Shown: positions 35,508-43,871 of the stretch, piece by piece
Numbering within the stretch: position 1 is the stretch's first letter
Layout: every line of letters begins with the position of its first letter
NCBI RefSeq assembly: GCF_024448505.1
Contig: NZ_JAMOHV010000008.1
Coordinates: forward strand, 124,001-188,000
Length of the DNA: 64,000 bases
Direction: 5' to 3'
Source of the DNA: Stutzerimonas degradans
GTDB lineage: Bacteria > Pseudomonadota > Gammaproteobacteria > Pseudomonadales > Pseudomonadaceae
The notes under the pieces: generated by a model
Told to the model about the DNA's origin: nothing
Databases searched by the model: none
What the model saw: the letters and a program-made list of their open reading frames with translations, nothing else
Translations under genes and position numbers: made by a program

Positions 35508-35591
35508 CGTCCGTACCATCGCCAGTGAGCGCGCAGGCGCAATGAGCGGCATCTTATCCGCTTCGCTGCGGTTATCCGTAGGCGTGGGGAG

Positions 35592-36692
35592 TCAGGCAGG
35601 AATGGACTGGTATGCCGGCCCCGGCAACTCGCTGCTCGCGTCGGCCAGTCGGGTCTGCGTGTTTTCCAGCAACGGGAAGATACCCTCCAGCACGGCCACC
35701 AGCTGCGGATCGAAATGCACGCCCGCCTGTTCGCGCACGTACTGCTGGGCGCGCTCGGCCGGCCACGACTGTTTGTAGGGGCGCGGTGAACGCAGCGCGT
35801 CGTACACATCGCACAAGGCGACGATGCGCGCCGACAGCGGAATTTCCTCTCCCTTGAGGCCTTGTGGGTATCCCGTGCCATCCCATTTTTCATGGTGGGA
35901 CAGGGCAATCTGCGCCGCCATTTCGAGCAATGGCGAATCTTCGCCGTCGCTCAGGATCGCATGGCCGATCTGCGTGTGCTGCTGCATGACGCGACGCTCT
36001 TCGACCGTGAGCGCCGCTGGCTTGAGCAGGATGCAGTCGGGGATGCCGATCTTGCCGACGTCATGCATCGGCGCCGCCAGACCTATCAACTCCACCCACT
36101 CCGGCGCCTGCCCCAGGGCCGTGGCAATCAGCGCGGCCGACTCGCCGATCCGTCGAATGTGCTGGCCGGTCTCCTCGTCCTTGTGCTGCGCGGCGCGCAG
36201 CAAGCTGCGCACCACCGACTGGTAACTGGCATTCAGCTGCGCGGTGCGCTCGAGCACCTTTCGTTCGAGACTCTCGCGTTCCTGGTTGAGCTGTCGGGCG
36301 GCCTGGCTCATCTGCAGCTGATTGCGCACGCGTAGCAGCAGCTCAGGCAGATCCAGCGGCTTGCTGATGAAGTCGTTGGCGCCCAGCTCCAGACCGCGAT
36401 GACGGCTGGTGCGGTCGGTCAGTGCGCTGACCATGACGATCATCGAACGGGCACGGTCGCGCCCGGACAGCTCGCGGAGGATATCGAAGCCATTCGGGCG
36501 GGGCATATCCACATCGAGCAGCAGCAGGTCCCAGTCGTTTTGCTGCAGCCAGGCCAGCCCGAGGGATGAATCGCTGAAGGCCAGGACGCGCCGCACGCCA
36601 AGGGCTCGCACGGTCGACTCGAGCAAACGCAGGTTCGAGGCGATATCGTCGATAACGACGATGGTGGCCTGGCGTATGGCTTCAATCGGCAT
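35592..36692 (-). CDS. response regulator with HD-GYP phosphodiesterase domain
   Basis: This cytoplasmic protein of 366 residues has a receiver domain at about 10-130 (VIDDIASNLRLL, phospho-acceptor Asp in LLLLDVDMPRP, Lys in DFISKPLD), a coiled-coil linker, and an HD-GYP domain from about 155. The HD pair is in MHDVGKIGIPD and the GYP motif in HHEKWDGTGYPQGLKGEEIP, both intact, so it may hydrolyse cyclic di-GMP. The layout is that of RpfG-type regulators. Its start codon overlaps the end of the large hybrid kinase gene by 11 bp, so the two are translated together and the kinase is the likely partner. Confidence 0.9.
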   Translation of the reverse strand: MPIEAIRQATIVVIDDIASNLRLLESTVRALGVRRVLAFSDSSLGLAWLQQNDWDLLLLDVDMPRPNGFDILRELSGRDRARSMIVMVSALTDRTSRHRGLELGANDFISKPLDLPELLLRVRNQLQMSQAARQLNQERESLERKVLERTAQLNASYQSVVRSLLRAAQHKDEETGQHIRRIGESAALIATALGQAPEWVELIGLAAPMHDVGKIGIPDCILLKPAALTVEERRVMQQHTQIGHAILSDGEDSPLLEMAAQIALSHHEKWDGTGYPQGLKGEEIPLSARIVALCDVYDALRSPRPYKQSWPAERAQQYVREQAGVHFDPQLVAVLEGIFPLLENTQTRLADASSELPGPAYQSIPA

Positions 36693-39570
36693 GCTTCAAC
36701 TCCTCTGCCAGCAAGGCTTCCACCAGGCTACGCAGCTCCTGCATATCCAGCGGCTTGCTGAGCAACCCCTGGCAGTCCAGAGCGGCGGCGCGCAGCACCT
36801 CGGCGCCGCTCACCGCGCTGAGAATCACGACGGGCAGTCCCTGCAGCTTCGGGTCACTGCGCAGACGTGCCAGCAGCTCCTCGCCGTCCATGCCGGGCAG
36901 TTTGAGATCGAGCAGCACCAGATCCGGCGGCGCGGCCGCTATCAGCTGCAGCGCCGCCACGCCGTTACTGGCGACCTCGACCTCGGCGATGTCGTTCAGC
37001 ACCGCGCGCACCAGGAACTGGCTGGCTGGATTGTCCTCGGCATAGACGATGCGCGGCTGCGACCGAGGCGGCTTTGCAGGCGCGGTCGAGGGCTTGCTGT
37101 CGTACAGTGCCAGTTCGATCCAGAAGCTGCTGCCGATGCCCTCCTCGCTGTGCAGGCCCATGCGCCCGTGCATCAGCGAGGCCAGCTCCCGGCAGAGCGA
37201 CAGGCCGATACCGGTGCCCTGGATCATGCTGTTCTCGCGACCGAGGCGCTGGAACGGCTCGAAAACCTTGTGCTGCAGGTCGCTGGCGATGCCGAGTCCG
37301 GTGTCCTCCACCAGCAGCCGAAGCTGGCCGGCGGCGACCTGATAGCTCAGCGTCACCTGCCCGTCCGGTTTGTTGTACTTGATCGCGTTGGACAACAGGT
37401 TGAGCAGCACCTGACGCAGCCGCCGCGGCTCGGCCCACACCTGCAGTTTCGCCTCGGGTAGATCAAGGTTCAGCCGCAGGCCACGCTCGTTCATCTCGGC
37501 CCGAACCAGTTCGGCGCTCTCACGCATCAGCTCGCCAACGTCGACCAGTCCCAGCTCCAGAGGCGCGGACTGTAGCTGCGTTCCCGACCATTCGAGAATG
37601 TCGCCCACCAGATGATTGAGGTGACGGCTGGCGCGCAGGATCTCCATGAGGAAATCGCCCTGTTCCTGCTCCTGTCCCTTCGCGCGCGCCTGCATCTGCA
37701 TCAACTGGGCGAACCCCTGAATGGCGTTGAGCGGCGTGCGCAGTTCGTGGCTCATGCTGGAAATGAACCGCGACTTGGCCTGGTTGGCGACCTGCGCATC
37801 GAGCATCGCCTGGCGCAGCTCGCCCTCGATACGCTTGATTTCGGCGATATCCACATGCGTGCCGGCAGCCAGACTGGCCAAGCCGGATTCCGGGTGCTGC
37901 TCCAGCACCCTGCCCCGGCTGAGCAGCCAGTGATACTGGCCCTGCGCATCGGCGAAGCGGAACTCGCCCGAATAGCTGTCACACGCGCCTTGGGTCAGCT
38001 GCTGATGCGCCTGACGAATACGCGGTTCGTCGTCCGGATGAATGCGCTGGAAGAACTCCTCGAGCGGCAGCTCGCTGGCCAAGCCGAAGCGCTCGCAGAA
38101 GCGTCCGCGCAGCTTGACCAGACCGGTTTCATAGCGGATTTCCCAGAGGCTTTCGGTCGCGCTTTCCAGTACCAGCTCCAGGCGCCGGTGGGTTTGCTCG
38201 CGTTGCGCTTCGCTGTGTTCGAGCTGGCCGCCTACACCGCAGATGTGCTCGGCCATCTGGTCGAGTTCGCGGATTTCCGATCTGACCTGCTGCGGCAAGC
38301 GGTTGCCCTTGCCTATCTGATCGATCATCTGCGAGATGCCGGCGATAGGCTTCAGCAGCAGCTGACTGAGCCGACGCGCGCGCGCCCACATGAAGGCGAA
38401 GAACAGCAGGTAGAACAGCACCAGGCCGGCGATCAGCAGATAGCCGATCTGCTGGTAACGGCTGGCCAGCGCGTTGGTCTGGCTGAAAATGTCGGCTTCG
38501 TCCACCACCGTCAACAGGTGCCAGCCGGTCGGTTCGATGGTTTCCCACGCCACCAGATGGGTACGCCCGCCGAGCGTCACAGGCTGTACGCCACGTGACT
38601 TCGCATTGATGGCTTTGGCCAGCAGCTCGGTTTGCGGGTTGTGATCGAGCTTGAACGTATCCGGTTTGAGTATTTCGCGGTGCACGGCCTCCTCGTAGGA
38701 ATAGTCGGTCAGTTCGCGCAGGCCGAAGGCCTGCTCGCCCGCTTTTGGCAGCGCGAGGATGTTCAGATCGGCGCCCACCAGCATCGCGTAACCATTCCAC
38801 GGAACCTGCAGGCGGCTGATCTGCTCGAGAATGCCGCTCACGGTGATATCGACGCCAACCACGCCCTCGAGAAAATCGCCGCGATAAACCGGGGCGACGG
38901 CCGACATCATCCAGCCGAGCCCCGCCGGATCGACATAGACATCGGTCCAGACCACCTTGCGCTCCGGGTTGTGCGACGCATCGGCCAGGTAATAGAAGTT
39001 GTATTCAGGGATGACCATATCGTGCGGGTACTGGTCCGGCGTCAGGAACCAGGGATAGATATGGTTGAGGCTGTCCCAGCTGTTGAAATACAGGCTGTCG
39101 ATCAGTGGAGTGTTGTTCTCGATCTGCTGCATCAGCGGGTCGAGCCGCGTCAGCTTGCCGATCTTCTGCAGGTCCTGGCGTTCGGCCGGGGTCGAGTTGG
39201 CGTAGAACACCGCGGCACCGCCGTCGTTGCGCGGCGTGTAGCGAACGCCGTCGTCCGTCAGCGCCAGCGTGGTCGGCATCACCTCATCTTCCATCAGAAC
39301 GCGTGTGGTTAGGTTGCGATAGATTTCAGCCTGAGCACGAACCTGCCTGAGCTGCTCGTCGATGATGCGCGCTTCCTGAGTGGCGGTGGCTTCGAGATCG
39401 ATCACCGCGTTGTTGCGCAGGTGTTCGATCTGCGCATCGCGAATCGCACTGTTGGTCAGCAGATAGACGGCAATCAGCACGGTCTCTACAAGAATTAGAG
39501 GGATTAGTGCGCTTTGTACGAATGCACGCCAGATCCACTGACGCAGACCGAAAGAACGTTTCGACCACAT
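36682..39570 (-). CDS. hybrid sensor histidine kinase (dCache-PAS-HisKA-HATPase-REC)
   Basis: This is a membrane sensor of 962 residues. The N-terminus has TM1 at about 15-38, then a large periplasmic double-Cache domain with GWMMSAVAPVYRGDFLEGVV, a second membrane helix near 370-395, a HAMP-like linker, a PAS domain (about 455-580), HisKA with FISSMSHELRTPLNAIQGFA, HATPase with NLLSNAIKYN, DTGLGIA and GTGIGLSLCRELASL, and a C-terminal receiver (VYAEDNPASQFL, Asp in LVLLDLKLPGMDGEEL). No Hpt domain is present, so a separate Hpt protein is needed for relay. It overlaps the HD-GYP regulator gene downstream. Confidence 0.9.
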   Translation of the reverse strand: MWSKRSFGLRQWIWRAFVQSALIPLILVETVLIAVYLLTNSAIRDAQIEHLRNNAVIDLEATATQEARIIDEQLRQVRAQAEIYRNLTTRVLMEDEVMPTTLALTDDGVRYTPRNDGGAAVFYANSTPAERQDLQKIGKLTRLDPLMQQIENNTPLIDSLYFNSWDSLNHIYPWFLTPDQYPHDMVIPEYNFYYLADASHNPERKVVWTDVYVDPAGLGWMMSAVAPVYRGDFLEGVVGVDITVSGILEQISRLQVPWNGYAMLVGADLNILALPKAGEQAFGLRELTDYSYEEAVHREILKPDTFKLDHNPQTELLAKAINAKSRGVQPVTLGGRTHLVAWETIEPTGWHLLTVVDEADIFSQTNALASRYQQIGYLLIAGLVLFYLLFFAFMWARARRLSQLLLKPIAGISQMIDQIGKGNRLPQQVRSEIRELDQMAEHICGVGGQLEHSEAQREQTHRRLELVLESATESLWEIRYETGLVKLRGRFCERFGLASELPLEEFFQRIHPDDEPRIRQAHQQLTQGACDSYSGEFRFADAQGQYHWLLSRGRVLEQHPESGLASLAAGTHVDIAEIKRIEGELRQAMLDAQVANQAKSRFISSMSHELRTPLNAIQGFAQLMQMQARAKGQEQEQGDFLMEILRASRHLNHLVGDILEWSGTQLQSAPLELGLVDVGELMRESAELVRAEMNERGLRLNLDLPEAKLQVWAEPRRLRQVLLNLLSNAIKYNKPDGQVTLSYQVAAGQLRLLVEDTGLGIASDLQHKVFEPFQRLGRENSMIQGTGIGLSLCRELASLMHGRMGLHSEEGIGSSFWIELALYDSKPSTAPAKPPRSQPRIVYAEDNPASQFLVRAVLNDIAEVEVASNGVAALQLIAAAPPDLVLLDLKLPGMDGEELLARLRSDPKLQGLPVVILSAVSGAEVLRAAALDCQGLLSKPLDMQELRSLVEALLAEELKHAD

Positions 39571-40003
39571 GAACGGGCGCTCCGGGAAACATTTGCCTGA
39601 TGAATTGAGAAAGTGCGCGAGCAGCAGCCAAACGACTTCTATCTATATCTATCGAAAGATATGTGCATCGAATGGGGGCTCTAGCCGCGGCATTCATGCA
39701 TGAACGCGCGACGCGGAGAGAAGCACAGGGACCATCGAGTCCTGGACTGTAGTCAATTGCACGGCGAGTCTGCGGTCCGCGTGTTTACGATTCAAGAGAT
39801 CGCCAGCGAATAAGAAGTTTCCTACAAATGCGTAGGACGTTTCTGCGTTATCCGGCCCGGTAACTCTGCCAGCATGTCCTCACACAACTACCTACAGAAC
39901 GATGCGCAGTAAGGCCGTTTATGGCGCCGACAGGGTTCCCCGGTTTTACCGCGGGCCTCGCCTTCAGGTCGTGACCCTGTTCGTCTTCGTGAGGACAAGC
40001 CAG
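39571..40003. other. 433-bp intergenic region
   Basis: This region holds the divergent promoters of the hybrid kinase and the MinD-like ATPase. It contains a short dyad, CCTAC/GTAGG, at 39821-39836 and the octamer TAGGACGT at 39833-39840. No gene was found. Confidence 0.4.
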
Positions 40004-40828
40004 ATGAATCCCGTGCAGGTCATCGCCGTTGCAGGCGGCAGGGGCGGAAGCGGTAAAACCAATGTTGCGGTCAACCTCGCGCTCGGTTTGGCCGATCTCG
40101 GACGCCGGACGATGGTCCTGGACGCCGACCTGGCGACGGCCAACGTTCACGAGCTGCTGGGATTGTCCCCGCACCGCACCCTGGCCGACGTATTGCGCGG
40201 TCACTGCTCGATCGAGCAAGTGGTGTTGCAACTGGGCGGCGGCATACGGATCCTGCCCGGAAGCTGCGGCGATCTGGACATGACGCAGCTGAGTCTGACG
40301 CAACAGGCCGGTCTGATTCACGCCGTCAGCGACATGCAGGATGCCCCGGACGTCCTGCTCATCGATACGGCGTCGGGCATTACTGAGTCGACGCTGAATT
40401 TCATCCACGCCTCCAGGCATGTAATGGTCGTCGTTCGCGACGAGCCTGCCTCCATCAATGACGCATACAGTTTTATCAAGCTGCTGAATCGCAACTATGG
40501 AATATCCCGATTCCATATATTGGCCAGCATGGTCCACAGCCGTTATGAGGGGCGCGCGCTGTTTAATACACTTCTTAAAATAACCGATTCAGCTCTAAGT
40601 GTTGTATTGGAGTATCTGGGGGATATTCCCTTCGATGAAAACGTTCGGCATGCCGCAAAGAAACGTCGTGCCGTATACGATGCCTATCCAACCTCAAAGA
40701 GCACGAGCGCCTACAGGAAAATTGCAAACAAGATAGATAACTGGCTATTGCCGTCCAATCCGACTGCTCATCTGGAGTTCTTTGGCGATAGACTGTTTTG
40801 CGCTCCCAGGGCACGCCTGGCCTGCTGA
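40004..40828 (+). CDS. MinD/ParA-family ATPase (FleN-like)
   Basis: This protein of 274 residues resembles FleN, the flagellar-number ATPase. It has a deviant Walker A in VAGGRGGSGKTNVAVNLALG, VLDADLATANVHELLGLSP (FleN-like) and VLLIDTASGI. The signature lysine usually found in KGGxGKT is Arg here (GGRGGSGKT), which may alter dimer-dependent ATP hydrolysis. It is not next to flagellar genes but to two-component genes, and convergent to the REC-Hpt gene. The 3' third (from about 40440) is AT-richer than its neighbours, suggesting a different history. Confidence 0.82.
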   Translation: MNPVQVIAVAGGRGGSGKTNVAVNLALGLADLGRRTMVLDADLATANVHELLGLSPHRTLADVLRGHCSIEQVVLQLGGGIRILPGSCGDLDMTQLSLTQQAGLIHAVSDMQDAPDVLLIDTASGITESTLNFIHASRHVMVVVRDEPASINDAYSFIKLLNRNYGISRFHILASMVHSRYEGRALFNTLLKITDSALSVVLEYLGDIPFDENVRHAAKKRRAVYDAYPTSKSTSAYRKIANKIDNWLLPSNPTAHLEFFGDRLFCAPRARLAC

Positions 40829-40849
40829 CCGATCGCGGCGTAACGATCG

Positions 40850-41662
40850 TCAGGCCTGATGCAGACGGCCCAGGTCGGCAGTCAGTTCGCGCATCCTCTG
40901 TAGTAGCACCTCGGCCTGGCATAGCAAAGCGTCCTGCGAAGCGCCATTCGCATACGCCTGCTCCAGCGTCAGACAGCAGGTCACGAGCGCCTCTGCGCCA
41001 ATCAGGCCAGCCGCGCCTCTGATCCGGTGCGCAAAGTCAGGCAGGCTTTCGGCGTCGCGCGCCGCCAGCAAGTTCTGCAAACGCTCGCAATCGGCCTGAT
41101 TGCTACTTCGCAGGGAATCGACAAGCCGTCGCTGGATGTCCGAATTCTGCCCCGCCAATGCCCACAACCGGGCGCCAAGCGCCTCAGACTGGGTGGTTTC
41201 GATGATCTCATGTGTCGGCACAGCAACATCGCGCTGGCCCAAGTAACGATCGAGCTCGATCAGATCCATCGGCTTGAAAAAGCACTCGTCCATACCAGCG
41301 GCCAGACAGCGTGCGCGCTCTTCCGGCACCGCGTTGGCAGTGATGCCGATGATCAGGCAGCGCGGTCGTCCATTGCTCTGCTCGTGCTGGCGAATCGCCT
41401 GGGCCAGCTCGCAACCATCCATCAGTGGCATTCGCGAATCGGTGAGCACGGCGTCGAAATCATCGGCGAGCCATTGGTCGAAAGCCTCCTTGCCGTCGGT
41501 AGCGGCAATCACCCGGTGACCAAGGAAACTGAACTGCTGCTTGAGCAGCATGAGACCGGGCGGATAGTCATCCACCACCAGCAAGGTGAGCGATCTTTTG
41601 TGGTCGTCGCGCTTACCGGCCGTAGGGCCGCCAGCTGCTGCGGAAGAAGGTTCGGTGCCCAT
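40850..41662 (-). CDS. orphan REC-Hpt phosphorelay protein (BvgS/EvgS C-terminus-like)
   Basis: This protein of 270 residues has a receiver domain at about 28-150 (LLVVDDYPPGLMLLKQQFSF, Asp in DAVLTDSRMPLMDG, Lys in CFFKPMD) followed by an Hpt domain with the phosphotransfer His in FAHRIRGAAGLIGAEALV. This is exactly the C-terminal layout of BvgS/EvgS hybrid kinases, but there is no sensor or kinase part. The gene starts 38 bp after the BvgA/EvgA-like regulator gene, where the full kinase would be expected. It could be an intact phosphorelay intermediary or a truncated remnant. Confidence 0.85.
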   Translation of the reverse strand: MGTEPSSAAAGGPTAGKRDDHKRSLTLLVVDDYPPGLMLLKQQFSFLGHRVIAATDGKEAFDQWLADDFDAVLTDSRMPLMDGCELAQAIRQHEQSNGRPRCLIIGITANAVPEERARCLAAGMDECFFKPMDLIELDRYLGQRDVAVPTHEIIETTQSEALGARLWALAGQNSDIQRRLVDSLRSSNQADCERLQNLLAARDAESLPDFAHRIRGAAGLIGAEALVTCCLTLEQAYANGASQDALLCQAEVLLQRMRELTADLGRLHQA

Positions 41663-41700
41663 CGGGTTCGCCCTTTCGCTGAATGAATGCCGACACCCCG

Positions 41701-42327
41701 TCAGGTGACGGAGTTGCGCTTGGCGAACTCGACCAGATCGACCAGCGTTTCGATCTGCAACTTTTCCATGATGCGGGTTTTGTAGCAGCTGATTGTCTTG
41801 TTGCTGAGGGCCAGGTCATCGCCGATCTGCTTGTTGCTGCGCCCCTGGGCCAATTGTCGTAGCACGGTGATTTCGCGGTCCGACAGCGTGTTGATCATCT
41901 CCGTTTCGGACATGCGCGCATCGCTCTGGTTGACTGAGGCGGAGCTTAGGCTGGGGAAGTACTCGTAGCCGGATCTGATGGCCTGGACCGCATTGGTCAG
42001 CTCGCTCATGTCGCCGCTTTTGCACACATACCCCGCCGCCCCCGCCTGCCGACAGCGCATGGAAAAAAGGTTGGCCGGCTGAGAACTCAGCACCAGAACT
42101 TTCAGCGAATCGCTCAGCAAGCGCAAACGCATGATCACCGACAGACCGTCCAGCTTCGGGATACCGATATCGACTACGACCAGATCCGGGCTGTGCACCT
42201 TGGCATGCTGAATCGCATCGACCCCGTTATCGGCCTCCGCCACGACGCGATATCCGTCGCGCTCAAGCAGCGTACGGACTGCCAGGCAAATGAACGGGTG
42301 ATCATCGACAATTAGAACGGTTCTCAT
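41701..42327 (-). CDS. NarL/FixJ-type response regulator (BvgA/EvgA-like)
   Basis: This protein of 208 residues has a receiver domain (MRTVLIVDDHPFICLAVRTL, Asp in LVVVDIGIPKLDG) and a C-terminal LuxR helix-turn-helix (LSDREITVLRQLAQGRSNKQ and LALSNKTISCYKTRIMEKL). The layout matches BvgA/EvgA. It is co-directional with and just upstream of the REC-Hpt gene, so it may receive phosphate from that protein. The promoter lies in the AT-rich gap before it. Confidence 0.9.
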   Translation of the reverse strand: MRTVLIVDDHPFICLAVRTLLERDGYRVVAEADNGVDAIQHAKVHSPDLVVVDIGIPKLDGLSVIMRLRLLSDSLKVLVLSSQPANLFSMRCRQAGAAGYVCKSGDMSELTNAVQAIRSGYEYFPSLSSASVNQSDARMSETEMINTLSDREITVLRQLAQGRSNKQIGDDLALSNKTISCYKTRIMEKLQIETLVDLVEFAKRNSVT

Positions 42328-42737
42328 ACATGCACCAAAATCGCATCTACGTCCTATGACAATCCTGAATTGTCACCGTATTTGTGACGAGCGCTACAAG
42401 TTCATTATTGCAATTTAATTGGATTGGCACTACCCAAATTCCGAATTACATTCCCAAGAGTTTGATGCTGCATTTGAGGTTAGTTCTCACCTGAGAACGT
42501 TAATTCTGCAGTCAGCAAACTTTCAATAACTCATAAAACCGAACTATTGAATTAGACCTAAGGCGTCTGTTGCATACACAAGAACCCGCATACGCGCGAA
42601 CATGTATTCGGAAATAGCGAAAGAAGATGAATTGCGGATGGCCGTATAGCCAACGATCTACCGCGGCATAAGGCGCGGTAAAGCAGTACGGAGCGCGGAA
42701 CTAGGGTCACTTGGACAGGTGAAGCGGGAATGCTCAT
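42328..42737. other. 410-bp AT-rich intergenic region
   Basis: This stretch between the response regulator and tRNA-Leu has long AT-rich runs and no credible gene. Octamer TAGGACGT occurs on the minus strand at 42349-42356, just upstream of the regulator's start; the same octamer lies upstream of the MinD-like gene. No known small RNA was recognised. Confidence 0.4.
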
Positions 42738-42824
42738 TGGTGCCCGGAGCGGGGGTCGAACCCGCATACCCTTTCGGATGAGGGATTTTAAGTCCCTTGC
42801 GTATACCAATTTCGCCATCCGGGC
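42738..42824 (-). tRNA. tRNA-Leu (UAA)
   Basis: The minus strand begins GCCCGGATGGCGAAATTGG and folds into a type II tRNA with a variable arm. The anticodon loop is CTTAAAA, giving anticodon TAA. The 3' end is CTCCGGGCACCA, with CCA encoded; total 87 nt. It closely matches bacterial tRNA-Leu(UAA). Confidence 0.95.
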
Positions 42825-42978
42825 GTAGCGCTGTAGCTGGCCGCCAAGGTGGATCGCGGCGGCGCAGGACTATAACCAGCTACCCGGCTTCACGCAACCG
42901 CGCGGGTCGTGCATGGGCGGAGGGCTGGCCGGGTTGATATGCGAGCTATGAGGCCGACTGTGTTTGTCATGCCTCAAA

Positions 42979-43013
42979 CAAAAAGCCCCGCAGGCGTTAA
43001 CTTGCGGGGCTTT
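42979..43013 (-). terminator. terminator downstream of tRNA-Cys
   Basis: Read on the minus strand the stem AAAGCCCCGCA/TGCGGGGCTTT encloses a 10-nt loop and runs into TTTTTG, a good intrinsic terminator for the tRNA-Gly/tRNA-Cys transcript. Confidence 0.8.
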
Positions 43014-43019
43014 CGATAC

Positions 43020-43093
43020 TGGAGGCCGATGTCGGAATCGAACCGGCGTACACGGATTTGCAATCCGCTGCATAACCACTCTGCCAACCGGCC
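43020..43093 (-). tRNA. tRNA-Cys (GCA)
   Basis: The minus strand begins GGCCGGTTGGCAGAGTGG and folds to a 74-nt tRNA with anticodon GCA in the context GGATTGCAAATCC. The encoded CCA end is present (GGCCTCCA). Confidence 0.95.
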
Positions 43094-43101
43094 TCAAAAC
43101 A

Positions 43102-43128
43102 ATGACGCCGCATTCTCTGCGGCGTCAT
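43102..43128 (-). terminator. hairpin between tRNA-Gly and tRNA-Cys
   Basis: A perfect 11-bp stem (ATGACGCCGCA and its complement) with a 5-nt loop separates the two tRNA genes. It may be a processing or attenuation structure; it has only a short A/T tail. Confidence 0.5.
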
Positions 43129-43139
43129 CTACAACAAAT

Positions 43140-43215
<76 letters not shown>

Positions 43216-43283
43216 GTTGTCTTGGTGACGGGCGCCATTTTATAGGATCAGAGCGCGGCGTCAAGCCCTTGATTAAAAAAGTT

Positions 43284-43838
43284 TTATTTCTTTTCGGCGC
43301 TCAGATGAGGCAAGGCCGCGTTCAGGTAGTTGATCATCGACCACAGCGTCAGTCCGGCTGCGATGAAGAGCAACGCGTAGCCCAGGCTGACCCAGATCGT
43401 CAGAGCTGGCGGATTGGCCAGCAGGATCACCAGCGCCACCATTTGCGCTGCGGTTTTCCATTTACCGAGATTGGAGACGGCTACCTGCGCGCGCGCACCC
43501 AGTTCGGCCATCCACTCGCGCAGCGCCGAGACGACGATCTCACGCCCGATGATGATGGCTGCCGGTAGCGTCAGCCACAGGTTGGCATGCTCGCCGACCA
43601 GCAGCACCAGGGCGACGGCCACCATCAGCTTGTCCGCCACCGGATCGAGGAAGGCGCCGAATGGGGTGCTCTGCTCCAGGCGACGGGCCAGGTAGCCATC
43701 GAGCCAATCGGTCACTGCGGCAATGGTGAACACTGCGCTGGCGGCCAGATAGCTCCAGTGAAATGGCAGGTAGAACAGCAGAATGAAGATTGGGATCAGC
43801 AGCACGCGCAGCACGGTGAGCAGGTTTGGAATATTCAT
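43284..43838 (-). CDS. pgsA: CDP-diacylglycerol--glycerol-3-phosphate 3-phosphatidyltransferase
   Basis: This inner-membrane enzyme (184 residues) makes phosphatidylglycerophosphate, the first committed step to phosphatidylglycerol. The CDP-alcohol phosphotransferase motif DGxxARxxxxxxxxGxxxDxxxD is visible as [19 protein letters not shown] followed by [10 protein letters not shown]. Start [18 protein letters not shown] matches the family and is preferred over a codon 9 bp upstream. It lies between uvrC and the tRNA genes, as in other pseudomonads. Confidence 0.95.
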   Translation of the reverse strand: MNIPNLLTVLRVLLIPIFILLFYLPFHWSYLAASAVFTIAAVTDWLDGYLARRLEQSTPFGAFLDPVADKLMVAVALVLLVGEHANLWLTLPAAIIIGREIVVSALREWMAELGARAQVAVSNLGKWKTAAQMVALVILLANPPALTIWVSLGYALLFIAAGLTLWSMINYLNAALPHLSAEKK

Positions 43839-43871
43839 CGGTACCACTGATCAGCGAAATTGGCGGTGATT

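Noticed and set aside
40004-40828. Plasmid or prophage partition gene (parA)
   Set aside because: The sequence is FleN/MinD-like rather than ParA-plasmid-like, and no parB, integrase or phage gene is nearby.
42558-42818. 86-codon frame and longer frames across the tRNA cluster
   Set aside because: They read through tRNA-Leu, tRNA-Cys or tRNA-Gly sequences and have no family resemblance.
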